From: an uncultured Aquabacterium sp.
GTDB lineage: Bacteria > Pseudomonadota > Gammaproteobacteria > Burkholderiales > Burkholderiaceae_C
Direction of reading: 5' to 3'
Assembly (NCBI RefSeq): GCF_947366995.1
Contig: NZ_CANBCC010000011.1
Location: 1-64,000, forward strand
Length of the DNA stretch: 64,000 nucleotides
Positions within the stretch are counted from its first letter, which is position 1. Each line of letters begins with the position of its first letter. The position numbers were made by a program, and so were the translations under genes. Below are positions 44,653-53,294 of the stretch, piece by piece. The notes below the pieces were generated by a model, which was not told where the DNA came from, made no database searches, and was given only the letters and a program-made list of their open reading frames with translations.

Positions 44653-46012
44653 GGGTGCCCGTGCTGGCTTCGCCGTTGGCCAGGTAGGCCTCCAGCGAGT
44701 CATCGAGCGCATCCTTCCACGGTGTATGGTGCATCGGCGACTGCTTGCCCGTCATCAGCGAGCGGTACGAGTGGTCGCGGAAGGTCATGATGCTTTCCTT
44801 CTTGTGCTGTTCCCACACCAGGAAGGTCTGGATCACGCCTTCGATGTTGAAGCTCGGGTAGTCCGTCGCGTTGATCAGCTGCTGCACGTAGTCGGCCTGG
44901 AACCGGATCATCGATTCGTCGGTGGTCAGGGCCTCTTCACGCTTGCGCCAGGCCTGGCTGTCGGCCGTCATCTCGGCGGTGGTGGCCGGCAGAGACAGGC
45001 GGCCCATGATCAGGTCGCGCACATACCAGGCTTGCGCGTCGAACATGTTGAAGGTGAAGAACTGATCCTGCATGCCCAGGTAGAACAACTTGGGGTTCTT
45101 CTCCCAGACCACGCCCTTGTACAGGCCCAGCGGCCACAGGCGGTTGTCGGTCTTCAGGCGCAGGTCGTCCGGCAGGAAGGGCAGGTAGTGGAGGTAGCCC
45201 GTGCACAGGATGATGGCGTCGACTTCCTTGGACGTGCCGTCCTTGAAGTAGGCCGTCTTGTTCTCGACGTGGGTCAGCAGCGGCTTCTGTTCCCAGTTGT
45301 CCGGGAAGTTGAAGGGCATGGGCTTGCTGCGGTACGAGGTGGTGATGGTCTTGGCGCCGTACTTCCAGCACTGCGAACCGATGTCTTCCGCCGAGTAGCT
45401 GCGGCCGATCAGCAGCACGTTCTTGTCCTTGAATTCCAGCGCGTCGCGGAAGTCGTGGGCATGCAGCACGCGGCCGTTGAAGGTGTCCAGACCGGGGAAG
45501 AAGGGCACGTTGGGGGTCGAGAAGTGACCGGATGCCACCACCACGTAGTCGAACAGCTCCGACGTCATGGTGTCGGTCTTCAGGTCATGCGCGGTGACCG
45601 TGAATTTCTCGGTCTTCGCGTCGAAGGTCACCATGCGCACGGGCGTCTCGAAGCGCACCCATGGGCGGACGTTGGCTTTCTCGACGCGGCCCTTGATGTA
45701 GTCCCACAGCACGGCCCGCGGAGGGTAGGAGCCGATGCCCTTGCCGAAGTGCTCGTCGAAGGTGTAGTCGGCGAATTCCAGGCATTCCTTCGGACCGTTG
45801 GACCACAGGTAGCGGTACATGCTGCAGTGAACGGGCTCGCCGTTCTCGTCCAGCCCGGTGCGCCAGGTGTAGTTCCACAGGCCGCCCCACTCCGAGGCCT
45901 TCTCGAAACAGACGATCTCGGGGATCTCTGCGCCCTTGCTCGCGGCCGACTGAAAGGCGCGCATCTGGGCCATGCCGGACGGGCCGGCACCAATCACTGC
46001 AACTCGTGTCAT
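44645..46012 (-). CDS. tmm: Trimethylamine monooxygenase
   Basis: 455-residue flavin-containing monooxygenase that oxidises trimethylamine to its N-oxide. The FAD motif is [17 protein letters not shown] at the N terminus, the NADPH motif is [14 protein letters not shown], and the FMO fingerprint [11 protein letters not shown] follows [16 protein letters not shown]. Length, the [11 protein letters not shown] segment and coupling to tdm identify Tmm rather than a Baeyer-Villiger enzyme. AAGGAAG precedes the ATG at 46012, so the 6-residue upstream extension is not used. First gene of tmm-tdm-purU. Confidence 0.94.
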   Translation of the reverse strand: MTRVAVIGAGPSGMAQMRAFQSAASKGAEIPEIVCFEKASEWGGLWNYTWRTGLDENGEPVHCSMYRYLWSNGPKECLEFADYTFDEHFGKGIGSYPPRAVLWDYIKGRVEKANVRPWVRFETPVRMVTFDAKTEKFTVTAHDLKTDTMTSELFDYVVVASGHFSTPNVPFFPGLDTFNGRVLHAHDFRDALEFKDKNVLLIGRSYSAEDIGSQCWKYGAKTITTSYRSKPMPFNFPDNWEQKPLLTHVENKTAYFKDGTSKEVDAIILCTGYLHYLPFLPDDLRLKTDNRLWPLGLYKGVVWEKNPKLFYLGMQDQFFTFNMFDAQAWYVRDLIMGRLSLPATTAEMTADSQAWRKREEALTTDESMIRFQADYVQQLINATDYPSFNIEGVIQTFLVWEQHKKESIMTFRDHSYRSLMTGKQSPMHHTPWKDALDDSLEAYLANGEASTGTHG

Positions 46013-46050
46013 CTCTCTTCCTTTCCACATGATTCCAGTTGGATTCGAGG

Positions 46051-46071
46051 CTGCACGGGGTCGGTGTGCAG
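46051..46071. promoter_or_regulatory. Inverted repeat upstream of tmm
   Basis: CTGCAC (46051-46056) and GTGCAG (46066-46071) form a perfect inverted repeat with a 9-bp spacer, 39-59 bp upstream of the tmm start. It is a possible operator. It differs from the palindromes upstream of dmmD, so tmm may have another regulator. No clear promoter boxes were found in the 152-bp gap. Confidence 0.35.
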
Positions 46072-46164
46072 GCCTCTCAAACTGGGTTCATGGTCGCAAG
46101 GAGAGGGGGCGCGTCGCAATTCCCTCGTGGTGCTACGCCAAAGGTGGTAAGGGTGATCCGGCGC

Positions 46165-47718
46165 TCATTCCTCGGCGAATTCGCAGTGGCCGTTGCCCAG
46201 CTCTGCGGCGGCCCTTGCCGCCTTCTGTGCGGATGCAAGCAAGGCATCCGGATCGTTGTAGCGAGGCGATGTGAGGGTGATGCCCACCACCACATCGATG
46301 CGCTCGTTCTGCCCGTCCAGCCTCACCGGCTCCATCAGGGCGTCGAGCAGGCCTTGCGCCATGCGCGACACGAGGGGCAGCAGCTCCCTCGCATCCGCGG
46401 CCGCGCGAGCCTGTCCCAGATGACGGAAGTCGCTGGTGAGCACCGCGAACTGGTGATGCCCCAGGTAGGCACACACAGCGCCGGGGCCGGCCGCAGGCAC
46501 CAGTCGACGGGCCTGGAGTGTCAGGGCCTGTTCGAACCGTTCCAGGCCCAGGCGCTCGATCTCGGCGGTCGCCTGCGGAAGCTCGACGAGCAACACGGCG
46601 GCCACGGGCCCGCCCATGCGCGTGAGATGCAGGCTCCAGCTCAGCAGGGCATCGAAGATGGCCTTGCTGGTCAGCCCCGTGCGGGCCTCGAACCACATCT
46701 TTCGCTTTGCCCGCTCTTCGGCCCCCTTGCGCTCCGAGACGTCGGTGATGAAGCCTTCGACGGCGAGCAACTCACCATGCGAAGAGTAAACACCCCGGCC
46801 CTGCTCCCATACCCATCGCACGCGCCCGGTGGCGTCGGTGATGCGGTAGGAGACCTGGTAGGCCGCCCGCTTCTCGACATGCACCTGCACCTGCGTCCAG
46901 ACGAAGGCGCGGTCCTCCGGGTGGATCAGGCTGGCGTAGGCGAGTCGACGGTTCTCGATCAGGTCGTCCGGCTCGTAGCCGGTCAACTCCATGCATCCGT
47001 CGCTGATGAACTCCATCGTGTAGGACGGGTCGTATCGGCAGCGGTACACCATGCCTGGCACATTGGACAGCAGCGTGTTGACGTAGTGGCGTGTCGAGCG
47101 CAGCTGCTCGTCGAGTCGCTTGCGGCGGGTGATCTCTTCGAGTGTCACGGCGAGCTTGCCCGATTCCGGCGTCACGAGCGCGCAAGGGCGTGCCCGGAGC
47201 ATCACCCACACCGGCCTGCGTCGCGCGTCAAGCACGCGCACCTCCTGACAGAACTCCGGCACTTCGCCCTGTGCGACCCGGCGGCAGCCCCAACTCACGC
47301 CCGCGGCGTCCTCGGGGTGCAGAAAGGTCCACAGCGACTGCCCGACCGTCTCGGTGCGTGCGCGACCCGTGAGCGTCTCCCAACTCTCGTTGGTGTACTC
47401 GATGTGGCCGCCTGCGTCCGCGATCAACAGGCTCAGGCGCAGTTGGTCCAGGACGGTGCCCGACCACGATTCACCCGGCTGCATGCAGCGTTGGCAATGT
47501 GCCTGGTTCTGGCCCGCACCTTGCTTGTCCTGCTCGGGCGCCGTGCTGGTGGGCTGCATAGCGGGTTGCCGTGCTCCGGCCCACGCCAGTCCGGCCAAGG
47601 CCAGCCCCGCCGTCAGCCATGAGGCCATCGGATGCCACGAAGTCAGCCAACCCGTTGAGATGAAGGTCAGCAGTCCTGCCAGCCCGATGTAGAGCGTGAT
47701 GATGATGCGAACCTTCAC
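46165..47718 (-). CDS. PAS-domain membrane protein with degenerate GGDEF domain
   Basis: 517-residue putative signalling protein. Two hydrophobic helices (about residues 3-19 and 28-48) are followed by two PAS domains: the first about 85-200 (LSLLIADAGGHIEYTNESWETLTGR), the second about 210-335 (FISDGCMELTGYEPDDLI, WEQGRGVY). The C-terminal GGDEF-like domain has its active loop reading YLGHHQFAVL instead of RxGGDEF, so it should not make c-di-GMP. A Lys/Arg-rich linker precedes it. The GTG at 47718 has AAGGAC upstream. Longer starts at 47796 or 47814 would overlap the divergent sensor kinase more. Role unknown; perhaps a sensor that binds a partner or nucleotide. Confidence 0.78.
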   Translation of the reverse strand: MKVRIIITLYIGLAGLLTFISTGWLTSWHPMASWLTAGLALAGLAWAGARQPAMQPTSTAPEQDKQGAGQNQAHCQRCMQPGESWSGTVLDQLRLSLLIADAGGHIEYTNESWETLTGRARTETVGQSLWTFLHPEDAAGVSWGCRRVAQGEVPEFCQEVRVLDARRRPVWVMLRARPCALVTPESGKLAVTLEEITRRKRLDEQLRSTRHYVNTLLSNVPGMVYRCRYDPSYTMEFISDGCMELTGYEPDDLIENRRLAYASLIHPEDRAFVWTQVQVHVEKRAAYQVSYRITDATGRVRWVWEQGRGVYSSHGELLAVEGFITDVSERKGAEERAKRKMWFEARTGLTSKAIFDALLSWSLHLTRMGGPVAAVLLVELPQATAEIERLGLERFEQALTLQARRLVPAAGPGAVCAYLGHHQFAVLTSDFRHLGQARAAADARELLPLVSRMAQGLLDALMEPVRLDGQNERIDVVVGITLTSPRYNDPDALLASAQKAARAAAELGNGHCEFAEE

Positions 47719-49177
47719 TGAGAGGTGGTCCTTCCCGGTCGAGCGGCCCCGCGTGCCGGTGGCCGTCGTGTCCGCGTGTGCGGTGTGCGTGCTCATCCTG
47801 TGGATGCTGGGCATGGCGATGTGGTGGGATCACGCCCGCACGTCGCAGGCGCTGGAGGCTGTTTGCAAGAAGCAGGCCGCGCCCGTTGTGGACGCGTGTG
47901 AACTTGCGCCCACGCTGCATGCGCCTTCTGCGCTGCCTGCCTGGCTGCTCAGTGTGGCATTGGCGCTGGTCGGCGCCGGCCTTTGGGCGATGTGGCGGGG
48001 TCTGGCGTCGCAGGGTGGCGGGCAGCGCGCTGGTGCCGGGCCGTCGAACCCGCCAGGCACGCCGGGCGATGTGCTCAAGGCCAGGACCCTGTTGCTGATG
48101 CAGGAGTCGGGGCGCCTGTTCTGCCGCACGGAGTTGAACGAGTCGACGTTGATCCGGGCAATGCAGTGGCTGCAGGAAGCGCTGGGTGCGGGCACCGTGG
48201 CCCTGCGCCTCAGCACGGACGTGCAGCGGCTTCTGGGATGGCGCGCAACGCTCGTCACCCGGCATCTGCCCGAGTGTGCCGGCACGTGGGCGGACGGCGT
48301 CTTGCGCAGCGAAGGGCTGGCGCGTGTGCTGCCCGGCCATGACGGTGGCCCGCCCACCATCGTGGTTGCTGTGCAGGGCGAGCGCGGTGCCGTGGGCGTG
48401 CTCGCTGTCGAGTTCGCGGCGGGGTTCGATGTGAGCTCGGCGCACCTCCAGGCAGCAGACAGCTTCGCCAACCTCTGTGCCATGGCGATTGCGGGCGTGT
48501 GGCGCAGTCACGAGGACCGGCGCATCGCGCTGATGGAAGAGCGTGGCGCCATTGCGGCCGAGCTCCACGACTCGCTGGCACAGGCCCTCGCGTTCATGAA
48601 GATCCAGGTGGCGCAACTGCAGCGGGCCATGCAGTCCGAGGAGACATCGCCTCAGGTGAAAGGTGCCGCCGATGACCTGCGCAAGGGCCTGTCGAATGCT
48701 TACCAGACGGTGCGCCAGCTGATTGCCGCGTTTCGTGTGCGAATGGGCCCGGGCGGCCTGCGTGAAGCGGTGCAGGAGACGATCGATGAACTGTCCGAAC
48801 GCAGCGGCATGGACATCGCTTTCGAAGAAGCGCTCGACCTGTGTCCTCTGGAAGTGAACGAAGAGTTCCACGTGATGCAGGTCATCCGCGAGGCCCTGTC
48901 CAACACCGTGCGGCACTCGGGTGCTGCTCGCGCATGGGTGACGATCCGGCCTGACCCCAGTCACCACATCACGGTGACGGTGGAGGACGACGGGCAGGGC
49001 TTTGGTTCTCCGTCGACGGATGGGCAGCACCACGGCCTGTCCATCATGAAGGAGCGCGCCCGTTCTCTGGGCGGTGAGGTGGAGTTTGGTGAACGCCCGG
49101 GAGGCGGTTCGCGCATCAGGCTGGTCTTTTCGCCCGAGCGCCTGCCGTCCCCCACGCACGCGGGAAATGACCGATGA
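47702..49177 (+). CDS. NarX-like sensor histidine kinase
   Basis: About 491-residue membrane sensor of the NarX/DegS type (HisKA_3). A first helix (about 18-42) and a second (about 78-97) enclose a short periplasmic loop of about 35 residues with two Cys (VCKKQAAPVVDAC). A GAF-like domain (about 135-265), the H-box ERGAIAAELHDSLAQALAF and an ATPase domain (EALSNTVRHSG, DDGQGFG, HGLSIMKERARSLGG) follow. The periplasmic P-box of nitrate sensors is not seen, so the signal is probably not nitrate. Several Met codons (GTG 47696, ATGs to 47705) are possible starts, and all overlap the divergent PAS gene. It overlaps the regulator gene by 4 bp. Confidence 0.86.
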   Translation: MMRTFTERWSFPVERPRVPVAVVSACAVCVLILWMLGMAMWWDHARTSQALEAVCKKQAAPVVDACELAPTLHAPSALPAWLLSVALALVGAGLWAMWRGLASQGGGQRAGAGPSNPPGTPGDVLKARTLLLMQESGRLFCRTELNESTLIRAMQWLQEALGAGTVALRLSTDVQRLLGWRATLVTRHLPECAGTWADGVLRSEGLARVLPGHDGGPPTIVVAVQGERGAVGVLAVEFAAGFDVSSAHLQAADSFANLCAMAIAGVWRSHEDRRIALMEERGAIAAELHDSLAQALAFMKIQVAQLQRAMQSEETSPQVKGAADDLRKGLSNAYQTVRQLIAAFRVRMGPGGLREAVQETIDELSERSGMDIAFEEALDLCPLEVNEEFHVMQVIREALSNTVRHSGAARAWVTIRPDPSHHITVTVEDDGQGFGSPSTDGQHHGLSIMKERARSLGGEVEFGERPGGGSRIRLVFSPERLPSPTHAGNDR

Positions 49178-49824
49178 CGTCCAGTGTCCTGTTGATTGAC
49201 GACCATCCGCTGTTTCGAAGCGGCGTGGCCCAGCTGGTTCAGGGGGACCCTGACCTGACCCTCGCGGGCCAGGCGGGCGATGGCCCTGCGGGCATCGCGT
49301 TGGCCCTGAGTCTGAAGCCCGATCTGGTGCTCATCGACCTCAACATGAAACAGATGAATGGCATCGAGGTGTTGCGTGCCCTGAAGGCAGCGGGCTGCGC
49401 GGCGCGGTGTGTGATGCTCACCGTCTCCGACGATGGCAAGGACGTGCTGGAGGCGATGCGGGCCGGTGCTGACGGCTACCTTCTCAAGGACCTCGAGCCG
49501 GAGGAGCTGTGCCTCAACATCAAGCGCGCCGTCCTAGGCAGCACGGTGATCGAGAGCTGCCTTGCCGGCCTGCTGGTGGATGCCTTGAAGGCTCCGCCAC
49601 AGGTCGATGTGGGAAGCCTGACGGAGCGCGAGCGCGAGATCCTGGGGCTTCTGGTTGACGGCATGAGCAACAAGCAGATCGCCAGGGTGCTGGGCATCGC
49701 CGACACCACCGTGAAGGTGCACATCAAGCATCTGCTGCGCAAGCTGAATGTGCGCAGCCGGCTCGAAGCGGCGGTCTGGGGCTTTCAGAACCCGCAGTTC
49801 CGACTCGTGCAGGCCCCGGGTTGA
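49174..49824 (+). CDS. NarL/FixJ-family response regulator
   Basis: 216-residue DNA-binding response regulator, partner of the preceding kinase. The receiver domain (1-120) has Asp9 and Asp10, the phosphorylated Asp55 (LVLIDLNMKQ) and the conserved Lys in YLLKDLE. The LuxR-type helix-turn-helix lies at about 148-210 (LTEREREILGLLVDGMSNKQIARVLGIADTTVKVHIKHLL, cut here at its ends). No receiver-domain key residue is missing. The target genes are not evident; no nitrate or nitrite reductase genes are in the window. Confidence 0.92.
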   Translation: MTSSVLLIDDHPLFRSGVAQLVQGDPDLTLAGQAGDGPAGIALALSLKPDLVLIDLNMKQMNGIEVLRALKAAGCAARCVMLTVSDDGKDVLEAMRAGADGYLLKDLEPEELCLNIKRAVLGSTVIESCLAGLLVDALKAPPQVDVGSLTEREREILGLLVDGMSNKQIARVLGIADTTVKVHIKHLLRKLNVRSRLEAAVWGFQNPQFRLVQAPG

Positions 49825-49832
49825 CGGGGTGA

Positions 49833-50162
49833 TCAGGCGGTCGGTGTCTGCGCCTTGAGGCCCATCACGCCGACCAGGATAAGGGCAATGAACGCCCCCT
49901 TGTTCCACGAGAAGGGCTGGCCGAGCACGACGATGTCGAGCAATGCCGTGCCCGCCACGCCGATGCCGGCCCACACGGCATAGGCGGTTCCAGCGGGCAG
50001 GGTGCGCATGGCCAGCCCGAGCAGCCCGACGCTGGCTGCAATCGCCACCAACGTCCAGATTGAAGGCCACAGCCGGGTGAAGCCCTGAGAGCGTTGCAGC
50101 CCGACGGGCCAGGCGGTCTCGAGCAGACCGGCGAGGACGAGCAGGATCCAGTCAGTGGGCAT
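49833..50162 (-). CDS. sugE: Small multidrug resistance family protein, SugE/Gdx-type
   Basis: 109-residue four-helix SMR transporter. The segment LAGLLETAWPVGLQRSQGFTR and the later LPAGTAYAVWAGIGVAGTALL follow SugE/Gdx guanidinium exporters more closely than EmrE-type drug pumps, and the membrane Glu is present in LLET. The ATG at 50162 gives the family length. A guanidine riboswitch was looked for upstream and not recognised. It is convergent with the response regulator and divergent from the heptose operon. Expected role: export of guanidinium or quaternary ammonium as a dual-topology dimer. Confidence 0.9.
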   Translation of the reverse strand: MPTDWILLVLAGLLETAWPVGLQRSQGFTRLWPSIWTLVAIAASVGLLGLAMRTLPAGTAYAVWAGIGVAGTALLDIVVLGQPFSWNKGAFIALILVGVMGLKAQTPTA

Positions 50163-50355
50163 GGGCGTCGCAGATGGCATGAGGGAAGCGGTCTTCCGCA
50201 AGATGCACGCCAGCGCCTTGTGCATGTTTCAGGGAGCTACAGGTGGCCTTCAGGTCGCAACAACCGCAAAAGAACGCCCAGGAAGGCCGGAGTGTGCGGG
50301 ACGACTGGTGACACTGTGTGCCATCGCACCTTCGCGAGGACACGGCCCGCCCCCA

Positions 50356-51387
50356 ATGAAAGTCATCCGATCACGCGCGCCACTTCGGCTCGGCCTCGCA
50401 GGAGGCGGCACCGACGTGAGCCCGTTCAGCGACCTTCACGGGGGTCATGTCCTCAATGCCACCATCGATCTCTATGCCCATACCATTCTGGAGCCGCGGG
50501 AAGATGGCAAGCTCGTTCTGATCGCCTGTGATCGGGAGGAACAGGTGGTGCTTGACGCCCACGCGCCGATCGTGGACGACGACCCGCTGCGCCTGCATCG
50601 GGGCATTCACCGGCGGGTGGTGCAGGACTTCAACGACGGCAAGCCCCTGTCCTGCACGGTCACGACGTTTGCCGATGCGCCCGCGGGATCAGGCCTGGGC
50701 ACGTCATCGACCATGGTGGTGTCCGTGCTCCAGGCTTATGCGGAGTGGTTGAAGCTCGATTTGGGCGAGTACGAACTCGCGCAACTCGCTTACCAGATCG
50801 AACGCGAAGACCTGGCGATGGCCGGGGGCAAGCAGGACCAGTACGCCGCGGCCTTCGGGGGCTTCAACTTCATCGAGTTCGGCGCAGACGGGCGGGTGCT
50901 CGTCAATCCCTTGCGTGTGAAGGCGTGGATCATCAATGAACTGGAGGCGAGCACGCTGCTGTACTACACCGGCCAGTCGCGCGAGTCGGCCCGCATCATC
51001 GAGCAGCAGATCCACAACACGCGCGAAGCAAAGGCCGACGCCATCGACGCCATGCTGGCCTTGAAGGCGGACGCGTCCAGCATGAAAGAGGCCATTCTTC
51101 GCGGTGACCTCGAGCGTTATCCCGGCATCCTCGGGCGGTCCTGGCAGGCAAAGAAGAGGATGGCGGCCGGGATCACCAATCCGCTGATCGAGCAGGTGTA
51201 CGAAAGCGCCATCGATGCCGGTGCGCATGCCGGCAAGATTTCCGGCGCGGGCGGTGGCGGTTTCATGATGTTCTTCGTGTCGCCAGCCCAGCGCCTGGAC
51301 GTCGTGCGCGCGCTGTCTCACTTTCCGGGCGAACTGATGAACTTCCATTTCACCCCTTATGGAGCGCAATCATGGGCGATCGGTTGA
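50356..51387 (+). CDS. hddA: D-glycero-alpha-D-manno-heptose 7-phosphate kinase
   Basis: 343-residue GHMP kinase that phosphorylates D-glycero-D-manno-heptose 7-phosphate at C1 (alpha anomer). GHMP motifs are IRSRAPLRLGLAGGGTDVSPF, the ATP loop PAGSGLGTSSTMVV and KISGAGGGGFMMFF. The first ATG with this canonical start is at 50356; the upstream frame in the 190-bp gap has no homology. It overlaps gmhA by 16 bp in the hddA-gmhA-hddC-gmhB operon, which would make GDP-D-glycero-alpha-D-manno-heptose for a surface glycan. Confidence 0.92.
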   Translation: MKVIRSRAPLRLGLAGGGTDVSPFSDLHGGHVLNATIDLYAHTILEPREDGKLVLIACDREEQVVLDAHAPIVDDDPLRLHRGIHRRVVQDFNDGKPLSCTVTTFADAPAGSGLGTSSTMVVSVLQAYAEWLKLDLGEYELAQLAYQIEREDLAMAGGKQDQYAAAFGGFNFIEFGADGRVLVNPLRVKAWIINELEASTLLYYTGQSRESARIIEQQIHNTREAKADAIDAMLALKADASSMKEAILRGDLERYPGILGRSWQAKKRMAAGITNPLIEQVYESAIDAGAHAGKISGAGGGGFMMFFVSPAQRLDVVRALSHFPGELMNFHFTPYGAQSWAIG

Positions 51388-51965
51388 GGGAGATGGCCAG
51401 TGAGTGGATGGCCGAGTCCATCGTGGTCAAGCAGCGGTTGGTTGAAGACCCGCAGATCCTTGATCAGGCCCTGGAAGTGGCGCAGCGCTGCGCGCGGGCC
51501 TGTCGCGAGGGCAACAAGGTCCTCTTCATGGGCAATGGTGGCAGCGCGGCCGATGCGCAGCACCTGGCAGGGGAGTTCGTCAGCCGCTTCAATTACGACC
51601 GGCCCGGTCTGGCGTCGTTTGCGTTGACGGTCGACACGTCGGTGCTCACGGCCATCGGCAACGACTACGGGTACGACAAGTTGTTCGAGCGGCAGGTTCA
51701 GGCCTGCGCCAGATCAGGGGATGTGGTGGTCGGTCTGTCGACGTCCGGCAATTCGGTGAACGTCATCAAGGGTCTGGACATGGCGCGCGCCATCGGGGCT
51801 TACACGGTCGGCATGACGGGCGAGAGTGGGGGACAGATGAAGGACAAGGTGGACGCCTGCCTGTGCATGCCCTCGCGCGCGACCCCGCGCATCCAGGAGT
51901 GCCACATCCTGGTCGGCCACGTGATCTGCGGGCTGGTCGAGCAGATCATGTTTCCCAAGGATTGA
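51372..51965 (+). CDS. gmhA: Sedoheptulose 7-phosphate isomerase
   Basis: 197-residue SIS-fold isomerase that converts sedoheptulose 7-phosphate to D-glycero-D-manno-heptose 7-phosphate. Phosphosugar-binding segments are KVLFMGNGGSAADAQHLAGEFVSR, ALTVDTSVLTAIGNDYGYD and VVGLSTSGNSVNVI. Length is normal for the family. It starts 16 bp before the hddA stop, and hddC follows 2 bp after its own stop, so the operon is compact. Confidence 0.95.
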   Translation: MGDRLREMASEWMAESIVVKQRLVEDPQILDQALEVAQRCARACREGNKVLFMGNGGSAADAQHLAGEFVSRFNYDRPGLASFALTVDTSVLTAIGNDYGYDKLFERQVQACARSGDVVVGLSTSGNSVNVIKGLDMARAIGAYTVGMTGESGGQMKDKVDACLCMPSRATPRIQECHILVGHVICGLVEQIMFPKD

Positions 51966-51967
51966 AC

Positions 51968-52675
51968 ATGGCGGCCGCATTCGAAGCCATCGTGCTGGCG
52001 GGCGGTCTGGGCACCCGCCTCAGGTCAGCCGTTCCTGATCTGCCCAAACCGCTCGCACCCGTGGCGGGCCGCCCCTTCCTGGATTACCTGCTCGGGCATC
52101 TGGAGCATGTCGGCGCGCGGCACGTCATCCTGTCCATTGGCTACCTGGGCGAGCACATCGAGGCACGCTATGGTGGCCGCTTCGGCAGCGTCGAAATCTC
52201 GTACAGCCGCGAATCGGCTCCACTGGGCACAGGTGGGGCGCTGCGGCAGGCGCTCTCCTTCAGCGCCGGCGCTTACACCCTGGCGCTCAATGGGGACACG
52301 CTGCTGGAATGCGACCCGTGGCCTTTCATCGTCGCCACGGCGCGGACCCACAAGCAACTCGGGATTCTGACCCGCGACGTCGAGGACACGGGGCGATATG
52401 GCCGTTGCGAGCTCTCGAACGACGTGGTGGTCGGTTTCGGGCTGAAAGAGGCGACGGGCCCCGGCCTGGTCAACGCTGGGGTCTACTGCCTGCGACATGA
52501 CCTCTTCGAGGGGCATGCGCTGCCCGATCGTTTTTCGTTCGAGCATGACTTCATCGAACCCCAGCTTGCCCGCCTGAAGCCCTATGGCGCGCGCGTCCGT
52601 GGCTACTTCATCGACATCGGTGTGCCAGAAGACTTCGAGCGTGCCCAGCGGGAACTGCCGCTGCTTCGCTGGTGA
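51968..52675 (+). CDS. hddC: D-glycero-alpha-D-manno-heptose 1-phosphate guanylyltransferase
   Basis: 235-residue nucleotidyltransferase. The nucleotide loop is EAIVLAGGLGTRLRSAVPDLPKPL, then APLGTGGAL and ALNGDTLLEC, with the C-terminal GYFIDIGVPEDFERAQ. In this operon context it should attach GMP to the heptose 1-phosphate, giving the GDP-heptose; other sugar nucleotidyltransferases look similar, so the substrate is inferred from neighbours. Starts 2 bp after gmhA. Confidence 0.9.
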   Translation: MAAAFEAIVLAGGLGTRLRSAVPDLPKPLAPVAGRPFLDYLLGHLEHVGARHVILSIGYLGEHIEARYGGRFGSVEISYSRESAPLGTGGALRQALSFSAGAYTLALNGDTLLECDPWPFIVATARTHKQLGILTRDVEDTGRYGRCELSNDVVVGFGLKEATGPGLVNAGVYCLRHDLFEGHALPDRFSFEHDFIEPQLARLKPYGARVRGYFIDIGVPEDFERAQRELPLLRW

Positions 52676-52676
52676 C

Positions 52677-53294
52677 ATGGCACGCCCCCTGGTCATCCTC
52701 GATCGCGATGGCGTGGTGAACCACGACAGCCCGCTGTACGTGCGCAGCGCCGAGGCCTGGACGCCGATCGATGGTGCCATCGAGGCCATCGCGACCATGT
52801 GCCGTGCGGGGTACGACGTTGTCATCGCCACCAACCAGGCCGGCGTGGCGAAGGGCCTCATTCCGGTCGCGGAGCTCGACCAGATGCACCGCAAGCTGGA
52901 AGCCCTGGTGGATGCGGCCGGAGGACAGATCGCCCGCATCTACGACTGCCGCCACCATCCGGATCACGGATGCGGATGTCGAAAGCCCCAGCCTGGCATG
53001 TTGCTGAAGGCCTGCCTCGACTTTGGTCAGCGCCCCGAGGCGGTCTGTTTCGTGGGCGATGCGCTCACCGACATGGTGGCGGCCGCGCGTGCTGGTTGCC
53101 AGCCTGTGCTGGTTCTGACCGGGAAAGGGCAGGCGACACAGGCGCTGGCCGAATTCGACCCGACGATACCGGTTCTCGGCTCGTTGGCAGAGGTGCCGGG
53201 ATGGCTGGCGAGGCGTGGTGACGCAACGCTGCGCTGTCCTGACATCCGAACGGACGGCCTCAGAAGCTGTACCCCACCGCCAGCACCCCCGTGA
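52677..53294 (+). CDS. gmhB: D-glycero-D-manno-heptose 1,7-bisphosphate 7-phosphatase
   Basis: 205-residue HAD phosphatase removing the 7-phosphate. Motif I is LVILDRDGVVN, motif II ATNQAGVAKGL and the last motif VGDALTDMVAA. The zinc site has CRHHPDHGCGCRKP, which is intact. Only 1 bp follows the hddC stop. The last about 20 residues are a Pro-rich tail beyond the family end, and their codons overlap the convergent MipA/OmpV gene by 35 bp. Confidence 0.92.
   Translation: MARPLVILDRDGVVNHDSPLYVRSAEAWTPIDGAIEAIATMCRAGYDVVIATNQAGVAKGLIPVAELDQMHRKLEALVDAAGGQIARIYDCRHHPDHGCGCRKPQPGMLLKACLDFGQRPEAVCFVGDALTDMVAAARAGCQPVLVLTGKGQATQALAEFDPTIPVLGSLAEVPGWLARRGDATLRCPDIRTDGLRSCTPPPAPP

Noticed and set aside
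47696-49824. True nitrate-responsive NarXL system
   Set aside because: The kinase has only a short periplasmic loop with no visible P-box, and there are no nitrate or nitrite reductase genes. Only the family similarity is kept.
50163-50355. Guanidine riboswitch upstream of sugE
   Set aside because: No recognisable guanidine-I, -II or -III core was seen in the leader; only weak GC-rich stems.
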